Below, one piece after another: positions 1 through 4,864 of a stretch of DNA of 8,310 bases (position 1 is its first letter; each line of letters starts with the position of its first letter). The notes below the pieces were generated by a model, which saw only the letters and a list, made by a program, of their open reading frames with translations, did not search any database and was not told where the DNA came from. The position numbers were made by a program, and so were the translations under genes. This stretch comes from Thiohalobacter sp. GTDB lineage: Bacteria; Pseudomonadota; Gammaproteobacteria; DSM-19610. The stretch lies in contig JALWRY010000089.1 of assembly GCA_027080445.1 (NCBI GenBank), positions 1-8,310 on the forward strand. Reading direction: 5' to 3'.

Positions 1-7
1 ATGAGCC

Positions 8-84
8 AAGGCTTAAATCTCCTTCTATTACAGTGTTTGGTCGTACTTGCATTGTAACAGTTCATTGAGATTTAAGCCTTTTTT
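8..84. repeat. Nested inverted repeat with T-run at left edge
   Basis: A perfect 13-bp inverted repeat pairs 8-20 (AAGGCTTAAATCT) with 68-80. Inside it, 25-35 (CTATTACAGTG) pairs with 50-60 at 9 of 11 positions, leaving a 14-nt loop at 36-49. The plus strand continues with six T at 79-84, so transcripts entering from the left could be terminated here, although the structure is larger than a usual intrinsic terminator. It lies just beyond the stop codon of the truncated helicase. It may be the end of an insertion sequence, a MITE-like element, or a degenerate recombination hairpin. No gene can be read from it with confidence. A minus-strand frame starting ATG at 65..63 stays open to the window edge, but 21 codons are too few to judge. 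Confidence 0.6.
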
Positions 85-87
85 CGT

Positions 88-2586
88 TCAGTTAACGGGA
101 CAGCAGTGACCCTGCGCCTTATGAATTGACACGGCGTAAGCGACTTGGAACGGAACTGTGGTGTTCAGTGAGTCATCGTCATCGTCACTTGCGTCGAAGT
201 CGTATACCGTAAAGCGAACAGTTGAACCTTCAACCCATTCGAGCTCATCTCCATCTACGTCGAACTCACTAATCGGTCGGTCGAGCTCAACATCAAACCG
301 AATCCAGCCACGATCAGACTCAATGCCGACAATCCGGCCCTTCAAATTATTGTAGATCACTGGACGGAACCGCTCGGAATCGTGGAATAAGACGGGGTCA
401 CCAACTTTGTACGTGGAGGCCCGCCAAGTGGTCGCTGCACCGGGATTACTACTCTGCAAAAATCTGTTGATGTTATTGATACCGTAAAGACCGTCGTAGT
501 TCAGGCAAAGAATGATTTCGTCCCGCCCATGAGATTCGAACAGAGCCTCACTAAGCACGGTCGAATATACGTTGCGAGCTATTACTTCTGCAATGTCATC
601 ATCGATGTTCCGGACCTTGTTCCAAAACTCCACAAGTGACGCATTACTAGTTCTGTAAGGCGTCGTCAGCTCAAATACTGATGCGGACGGTATAAATGAA
701 CGAATGACTCCGAACCAGTTGCCAAACCGAATCGCCTCGATCTGGTAAACGTCGCCTACAAGCACAAGCAGCTTAAAAGGAACCTTCTCCAGAACCTTGA
801 TCAGGTCTGCATTACTCACAGTACTGCACTCGTCGATGATAAGAAGGTCGTAGTCCAGATCGGATACGCTCCTGAGGATCTGGCTAGTGATTGTCCGGAA
901 AGTTGAGTTCTGCGCATTAACCTTGCGCTTTAGGTTGTCAATTGCCGGATTAGTTTGCGCAAGGAAAAGCTTATTTTTATCGTTAAAGTAGTGCGCGATG
1001 TGGTTCACCATCGTTGACTTACCAGTTCCAGCCGCCCCATATATCAGCGCGACGCGCGACCGTTTAAATAGCTGCTTAAGCGCACTCTTTTTAGCTGGAT
1101 CGTCAATGTCACGAGATGTTTCATTGAGCCAGTGTTCGACTGCTTGGGTATAACCAGCAATTCCGGATGATGCATACTCCTGAAGCTTCTTGATGATGGA
1201 GACAGTATCATCCTCATACCCGAGGATGAAGACATGCCCCTTGTCAAGCACAAGCTGACGCTCAGTGTGCCTGTAGTAGAGTTTGTTGTTGTAAGTGGAG
1301 ATCAATCTGTTAACGTCTCCGAATTCCTCTAGGTCAACCACCGGTGTGTAGAGGATTCCATGACGCTCCACGTTATTCTTCACGCGCCGAGCGAGCAGCT
1401 CGTGGTCCCGCCCAGTCGTGTCGAGGCTTTCAACGAGGTCCCAGTATCGGGGATTATGCCCTCGCAGCGATGTACAGAACGGCATGGTATCAAACGGAAT
1501 GCAACCGTAGAGAAGATTCATTCCAGATAGACGATCGCAGGCGTCTCGGTAGTATTGAAGCTTCAGTATTTGATTGTGCATTCTCAACATGAGATATCGA
1601 AGAATATTGTGGCCAGGGGCTGTTGACATCACGATTCGTCGCACTTTTTCTAGTAGAGGGAAGAGACGTGGCCTGGTCATATTAGCTATACCATCCACCT
1701 TTATCTTCTCAAACTCATTGCTAGGCAGATCAACCAAGTCAAGAAGACTGACCGAATTAACAGTTAACCAGCCCATCAGGCAACGGTACTCCGCTGATTT
1801 GGTATTTGTTTGTATATCGATTCCTAAAAGGCGTGCAAAATTGTCGAATTCACACGGACGAATTGACACTTCCCAGTTGCGAATAATTGTAATCGGCATC
1901 ACTTGACCAAACACTTCGATTGATTCTTGCTGTAGCGTCAACATAGCAGCATATTTGTCAGTTATATCGATATCTGTGAAGGCGATAATACGATCAAATT
2001 TATTTACCTTATTTATGGCTCGATAGAAAGTAACCTCGTAATAGATCTGTCCATTAACGAAGAATGGGCGTGTTTTATGGATATAGTAACGTTCTTGTAT
2101 TGTTTTGGTCGGTGGAATTAAGCGAACAGCCTCAATCCTTGCTACAATCTTCTCATGGTAGTCTCTCAGCGATGGATCAAGGTCAACCGGAAATCTCTCA
2201 AGATTGGCAAGCACCGCGATCCCGTATTCGTCTCGAAGCATACTGCGAATACGATAAAGATATTCATAATATTTTAGCATCAAGCGTTCGGACGCATCCC
2301 CTTCTAAGGTGTAGTGGGAAGCAACTGGCTGAAGGAGTTTGTGAAACTTCCCGAGGAAATTAAACTTGGACCGGCTTCTAACAAAGGAGAGTGCTGGCTT
2401 GACCGCAGGGTAGACAAATTCTGTGTCGAGTGTTTGCTTATGAACAAGAACCGCAACTCCCTCGACTAAATTCCTAAGCTGTGAAAGGAGGTTCTGTGAA
2501 AGGAGCGCGCGCTGATTGGCAAGTGATTCTATATTCTTGCAGATCACCCCATCGATACTTCGAATTTGGCTAGCTACCGTGCCCAT
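88..2586 (-). CDS. Cassette-borne superfamily 1 (RecD/UvrD-like) helicase, C-terminally truncated
   Basis: This 832-aa protein has an SF1 DNA helicase core in its C-terminal third. Walker A is GAAGTGKST (517-525) and Walker B is LLIIDEC (581-587). Motif III-like GDVYQIEAI is at 611-619, TTPYRTS at 641-647 and the GDPVLFHD segment at 729-736, and VAYAVSIHKAQG ends at 826. Residues 1 to about 490 match no domain I recognise. In related helicases the HKAQG motif leads into a segment with the arginine-bearing motif VI (often YTAITRA). Here it is followed only by HCCPVN and a stop, so motif VI is missing and ATPase or unwinding activity is doubtful. ATG at 2586..2584 gives the longest frame; there is no strong Shine-Dalgarno at normal spacing, and an in-frame mini-ORF (MQNM, ATG 2607..2605 region) ends just upstream. 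The gene sits in the third cassette of an array, reads in the same direction as the two small cassette genes, and is more AT-rich than the chromosomal genes to the right. Nuclease or RNA-helicase roles were not distinguishable. The helicase family is clear; its job is not. Confidence 0.85.
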   Translation of the reverse strand: MGTVASQIRSIDGVICKNIESLANQRALLSQNLLSQLRNLVEGVAVLVHKQTLDTEFVYPAVKPALSFVRSRSKFNFLGKFHKLLQPVASHYTLEGDASERLMLKYYEYLYRIRSMLRDEYGIAVLANLERFPVDLDPSLRDYHEKIVARIEAVRLIPPTKTIQERYYIHKTRPFFVNGQIYYEVTFYRAINKVNKFDRIIAFTDIDITDKYAAMLTLQQESIEVFGQVMPITIIRNWEVSIRPCEFDNFARLLGIDIQTNTKSAEYRCLMGWLTVNSVSLLDLVDLPSNEFEKIKVDGIANMTRPRLFPLLEKVRRIVMSTAPGHNILRYLMLRMHNQILKLQYYRDACDRLSGMNLLYGCIPFDTMPFCTSLRGHNPRYWDLVESLDTTGRDHELLARRVKNNVERHGILYTPVVDLEEFGDVNRLISTYNNKLYYRHTERQLVLDKGHVFILGYEDDTVSIIKKLQEYASSGIAGYTQAVEHWLNETSRDIDDPAKKSALKQLFKRSRVALIYGAAGTGKSTMVNHIAHYFNDKNKLFLAQTNPAIDNLKRKVNAQNSTFRTITSQILRSVSDLDYDLLIIDECSTVSNADLIKVLEKVPFKLLVLVGDVYQIEAIRFGNWFGVIRSFIPSASVFELTTPYRTSNASLVEFWNKVRNIDDDIAEVIARNVYSTVLSEALFESHGRDEIILCLNYDGLYGINNINRFLQSSNPGAATTWRASTYKVGDPVLFHDSERFRPVIYNNLKGRIVGIESDRGWIRFDVELDRPISEFDVDGDELEWVEGSTVRFTVYDFDASDDDDDSLNTTVPFQVAYAVSIHKAQGHCCPVN

Positions 2587-2612
2587 TATTTACATGTTTT
2601 GCATCCTGCCAG

Positions 2613-2697
2613 GCCTAGCGACCAAGCTGTGCGGCGCAAACGAAGCGCAGCATAGTTTGCGTCCGAAGGGTTTTACCCCGAATTTGCTTTGTTAGCT
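2613..2697 (-). other. attC recombination site of cassette 2
   Basis: Read on the minus strand, the site begins with R'' AGCTAAC (2697..2691), which contains the TAA stop of the 121-aa gene, followed by AAAGC as a likely L'' box. It ends with R' GCTAGGC (2619..2613), one base off the GTTRRRY consensus, preceded by GCTTGG as a likely L' box. A central stem pairs GGCGCAAAC (plus 2633-2641) with GTTTGCGTCC (2655-2664). R'' is the exact complement of the cassette's own 5' end GTTAGCT at 3072..3066. The fold is less regular than that of the neighbouring attC: the 5' arm carries an additional GGGG-TAAAA-CCC hairpin around 2668-2679 with no partner on the other arm. It is probably a real but divergent attC. 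Confidence 0.7.
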
Positions 2698-3057
2698 GAT
2701 TTTATACCGTTTTCTACCTTCATATATGACTTTTCCACCTGTGCCATAGATTTTCAACTCCCCTTTTCTCCAAGCACTATAGCCAGCAAGCCCAATATAA
2801 CCACAAATGATTACAAGCCAGATTGCTAGAACGTAAAACCGCTCATCCTTACTCAGGTTTAACTGGAAATACCCATTAACATATTGCATAGTAAACAATG
2901 GTAGGAATATCGCTGCTCCACACCAAATAAGCCATTTCACCTGTTCCCATACCGCACAAATTCCTTTCATTTTTTCTTTTCTGAACCGTAGATATATTGC
3001 AGTTATGATGGCAGAGTAAATACCTCCAGTAAGCCCTATGACAACGAATGATTTCAT
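2692..3057 (-). CDS. Cassette 2: small three-helix membrane protein, function unknown
   Basis: The protein has 121 residues and no family I recognise. Hydrophobic helices lie at about 3-23, 41-60 and 75-95, with a basic stretch (RFRKEKMK) after the first and a positively charged soluble tail (WRKGELK to KRYKIS) at the C-terminus. It is therefore most likely an inner-membrane protein with its charged segments in the cytoplasm. The ATG at 3057..3055 lies 14 nt after the cassette start (TTAGCT from 3071), and the TAA stop (2694..2692) lies inside the R'' box of its attC; both are typical of integron cassettes. There is no strong ribosome binding site. Low GC content compared with the darP-mgtE side supports foreign origin. 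Confidence 0.7.
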   Translation of the reverse strand: MKSFVVIGLTGGIYSAIITAIYLRFRKEKMKGICAVWEQVKWLIWCGAAIFLPLFTMQYVNGYFQLNLSKDERFYVLAIWLVIICGYIGLAGYSAWRKGELKIYGTGGKVIYEGRKRYKIS

Positions 3058-3065
3058 CTAATTTC

Positions 3066-3167
3066 AGCTAACGTTGGCATCATCGGCAGCAGAACCCGGC
3101 GCTTCTTTTGCGGGGTTTTGCAAAAGAAGTGACGGGGTTTGCTGTCCGATGGATGTCCTGGTTATAC
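3066..3167 (-). other. attC recombination site of cassette 1
   Basis: On the minus strand this 102-bp site runs from R'' GTATAAC (3167..3161) to R' GTTAGCT (3072..3066). Its arms (plus strand 3081-3111 and 3120-3151) are almost fully complementary: CATCGG pairs with CCGATG at the base, and CTTCTTTTGC pairs with GCAAAAGAAG at the tip around an 8-nt loop (3112-3119). One arm has extra unpaired bases near the CAGCA/TGCTG segment, as expected for the extrahelical bases that orient IntI on the folded bottom strand. R'' complements GTTATAC at 3537..3531, the 5' end of the same cassette. This is the best-formed recombination site in the window. Confidence 0.87.
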
Positions 3168-3177
3168 GTCATTGCGC

Positions 3178-3504
3178 TTAATCCTCCATAAACCATGTGT
3201 AGATAGCAATGAACACAATGAAATTTATTACCATGACAAGGAATGATTCCTTCGATGAAATATATAACTTATCTCTTTCAGGATTAAACCATTGGGTTAC
3301 CATATAAAGAGCACTGAATATGGCAGATGTTGAAAACCATAATCTACCACCAATACTCAATATAGATTTTGAATTAGCAAACACCTGACTCGCGATTGAA
3401 AGGGAAAGAAACCCGCCAAAAAAAATCAATTTTAGGGCAAGAAGAATAGCACCATGGTGGTTACCAATCTTACGGCTCAAATTTACATAAATATTCCTCG
3501 TCAT
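3178..3504 (-). CDS. Cassette 1: small three-helix membrane protein, function unknown
   Basis: The protein has 108 residues and no recognisable family. Hydrophobic helices lie at about 19-43, 49-71 and 88-105, separated by short polar loops (NSKS, NPERDK); the N-terminus is basic (RK at 11-12) and the C-terminus short and acidic (MED). A longer frame opens at 3612, but its first 36 codons cross the cassette boundary at 3537/3536, so they cannot belong to the mobile gene; the ATG at 3504..3502 is chosen because it lies inside the cassette, 32 nt from its 5' end. The TAA stop is 10 nt before the attC R'' box. No clear Shine-Dalgarno is visible. GC content is the lowest of any gene in the window. 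Expression would depend on an outside promoter, possibly read-through from darP, which points the same way. Confidence 0.68.
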   Translation of the reverse strand: MTRNIYVNLSRKIGNHHGAILLALKLIFFGGFLSLSIASQVFANSKSILSIGGRLWFSTSAIFSALYMVTQWFNPERDKLYISSKESFLVMVINFIVFIAIYTWFMED

Positions 3505-3536
3505 CTTGTTAGGCCTATGTTTTTGTTGACGTATAA

Positions 3537-3751
3537 CAGTTAGTTCTACAGAAAGTCTGATATCTGAGATAGCCAGAATTAAGATATCCTTCCGCTGAAT
3601 ACATCCCTTCACCCGTTACGTATTCCATTCTGATCCTGCTAGGCCATGTTTTGCAAGCCTCTAGCACGGACAATACAGTTCACCATTCCCGCGATAAACC
3701 TGCCCTAAAACAACTGCCTGTCATTCGTGGCTGTCGTGCGGCATGCGAATA
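3537..3751. other. Junction region between darP and the first cassette, no supported gene
   Basis: This stretch lies between the darP stop and the first cassette boundary. I see no integrase gene and no convincing attI. It holds a short inverted repeat (GATATCT 3559-3565 with AGATATC 3582-3588), a 38-codon minus-strand frame (ATG 3628..3626 to TAG 3517..3515) that crosses into cassette 1, and two blocks (3633-3645 and 3645-3655) that recur in swapped order at 2593-2615. No intrinsic terminator with a T-run follows darP. The part nearest darP is richer in GC than the part nearest the array, so the insertion scar may lie around 3640-3700. Confidence 0.6.
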
Positions 3752-4255
3752 CTATCCCGCAACCTCCCTGAGATAACGAAACAATGCACGCGATGACTTC
3801 GGCGGTTTATTCTGCTCGCGTTCCTTACGCGCCTGACGTACCAGCTGACGCAGGTGTTGTCGGTCTGTGCCGGTGTTTTCCTGCAGGTAAGCCTCGATGG
3901 CAGTATCGGCTTCCTCGATCATGCGGTCCCGCCATTGCTCCAGGGCGTGGTGTGCCTGGACCTGCTGGCGGGTTTTCTGGCGCAGTTGCTCGAAGTGTTG
4001 ATGAATCGGTTCCGGGTCGATATCGCGCATCAGCCGCCCGATAAATTGTCGCTGGCGCTTGAGGGCGCTGCGGGAATGGATGTGTTTCATTTCACGTAGG
4101 GCGTCGACCAGTGTCTCGGGCAGGGCCAGTTTTTCCCAGTCGGTTTCCGGCAGTTCCAGCAGGTCGGTGCCGAGTTGCTGGAGCGCATCGGCCTCTTTTT
4201 TGCGCCGGGTCTTGCTGGGCGGCAGGTCGGCGGGGTCAAAATCGTCTTCTTCCAC
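3752..4255 (-). CDS. darP: DarP/YjgA ribosome maturation factor (DUF615)
   Basis: The C-terminus NKPPKSSRALFRYLRE (149-164) is nearly the same as NKPPKSARQIFQYLRE in E. coli YjgA/DarP. The body shares its pattern: SKTRRKKEADALQQLG (14-29), RQRQFIGRLMRDIDPEPI (68-84), ALEQWRDRMIE (104-114) and DRQHLRQLVRQARKE (131-145). DarP binds the large ribosomal subunit and takes part in late 50S assembly; it is cytoplasmic and mostly helical. A GTG start at 4255..4253 gives 167 aa, a little shorter than the E. coli protein (about 183), and begins with the usual acidic stretch. An ATG at 4348..4346 would give 198 aa but would overlap the divergent oxygenase gene and add an unusual N-terminus, so it is less likely. 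It is the last chromosomal gene before the cassette array. Confidence 0.93.
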   Translation of the reverse strand: MEEDDFDPADLPPSKTRRKKEADALQQLGTDLLELPETDWEKLALPETLVDALREMKHIHSRSALKRQRQFIGRLMRDIDPEPIHQHFEQLRQKTRQQVQAHHALEQWRDRMIEEADTAIEAYLQENTGTDRQHLRQLVRQARKEREQNKPPKSSRALFRYLREVAG

Positions 4256-4330
4256 AGTGGGCTCGATCTTCAGCTTGTCACAGTCAGCGGGTATTATGGG
4301 GCAAGGGCAAGGTATCTGGCTAATCGACGT

Positions 4331-4864
4331 ATGACGGATGGACAACATATTACCCTTCACTACCGTATGGTCCGGATGGCGGATGGCGAGGCGCTGAATG
4401 CGGCGATTCGCGCGCAGTACCAGGCGCTGAAGGCGGCGAATCATTCTGCAATCACCTATAGCCACCATTTCGAGGGGCGCTACGAGAACACCTATATCCC
4501 GGCTTCGGTACTGACCAGTATCCAGCCGATGCTGGCGGTTGCGCGTCGTGAAGCGGCCCGTTTTCTGCGCCGGGAGCGTTTGCCCGAGGTGGGGTTCTGG
4601 CTGAACGAGATGGCCCCCGGCCATGTCACGGTGGCACACCGGCACGATGAGGATGATGAATTACTGTCCGGGGTGTACTACATCGATGTGCCGGAAAACT
4701 CGGGTGACCTGGTGCTGGAACAGGGCGGTGCGACGACGCGGATTCGGCCTGAGCCCGGCATGCTGGTGTTGTTCCCACCGGATGTGTTGCACCATGTGAC
4801 GCAGAATCTTGCGGATGAAACACGCTTGTCGGTGGGGATGAACTTTGGGGTGCGGGACGACTAG
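4331..4864 (+). CDS. Putative 2-oxoglutarate/Fe(II)-dependent oxygenase
   Basis: The 177-aa protein has the double-stranded beta-helix pattern of small bacterial 2OG/Fe(II) oxygenases. HRHDEDDELLSGVYYIDVP (103-121) contains the first metal-ligand cluster (His103, His105, Asp106) and the SGVYY strand. PGMLVLFPPDVLHHV (142-156) supplies the distal His (154 or 155), and ETRLSVGMNF (163-172) has an Arg165 placed to bind 2-oxoglutarate. Such enzymes hydroxylate a substrate using oxygen and 2-oxoglutarate; the substrate here is unknown. ATG 4331 is chosen because it gives the full N-terminal region without running into darP; ATGs at 4367 and 4376 are alternatives. The gene diverges from darP and converges on mgtE, with which it shares a CTAG stop-codon overlap. 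It is the only plus-strand gene in the chromosomal part. Confidence 0.82.
   Translation: MTDGQHITLHYRMVRMADGEALNAAIRAQYQALKAANHSAITYSHHFEGRYENTYIPASVLTSIQPMLAVARREAARFLRRERLPEVGFWLNEMAPGHVTVAHRHDEDDELLSGVYYIDVPENSGDLVLEQGGATTRIRPEPGMLVLFPPDVLHHVTQNLADETRLSVGMNFGVRDD

Larger units (their letters stand above)
91..3536 (-). mobile_element. Integron gene-cassette array without visible integrase (CALIN-like)
   Basis: Three genes point the same way and are separated by attC sites. Cassette 1 spans 3536..3072 (465 bp, 108-aa membrane protein). Cassette 2 spans 3071..2619 (453 bp, 121-aa membrane protein). Cassette 3 begins at 2618 and carries the helicase, whose far end is lost. Cassettes 1 and 2 each have a 5' TTRRRY-like end that complements the R'' box of their own attC, the signature of circularisation and reinsertion. 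Base composition is lower in GC than darP, mgtE and ptsI. No intI and no convincing attI lie between the array and darP. The left limit is set at the GTTAAC next to the helicase stop, which is arbitrary because the true end is outside the window. Confidence 0.75.

Noticed and set aside
1..110. Retron non-coding RNA or CRISPR-like structure at the left edge
   Set aside because: There is one hairpin only, no repeat array, and no reverse transcriptase in view.
3505..3612. N-terminal extension of the cassette 1 membrane protein from ATG 3612
   Set aside because: The extension crosses the cassette boundary at 3537/3536 and is polar and unlike the rest; an internal ATG at 3504 fits the cassette layout.
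3515..3628. 37-aa minus-strand frame in the junction region
   Set aside because: It has no recognisable motif, no clear ribosome site and spans the cassette insertion point; it may be chance or a remnant.
3531..3644. A third attC between darP and cassette 1, from GCCTAGC (3644..3638) to GTTATAC (3537..3531)
   Set aside because: The ends look like R boxes, but the two arms show no real complementarity and the only internal stem (3559-3588) is off centre.
3723..3750. Terminator after darP (ATTCG with CGAAT arms)
   Set aside because: The stem is short and interrupted and no T-run follows in the darP direction.
4256..4645. Extension of darP to an ATG at 4645
   Set aside because: Most of the additional sequence is antisense to the oxygenase gene and does not resemble DarP N-termini.
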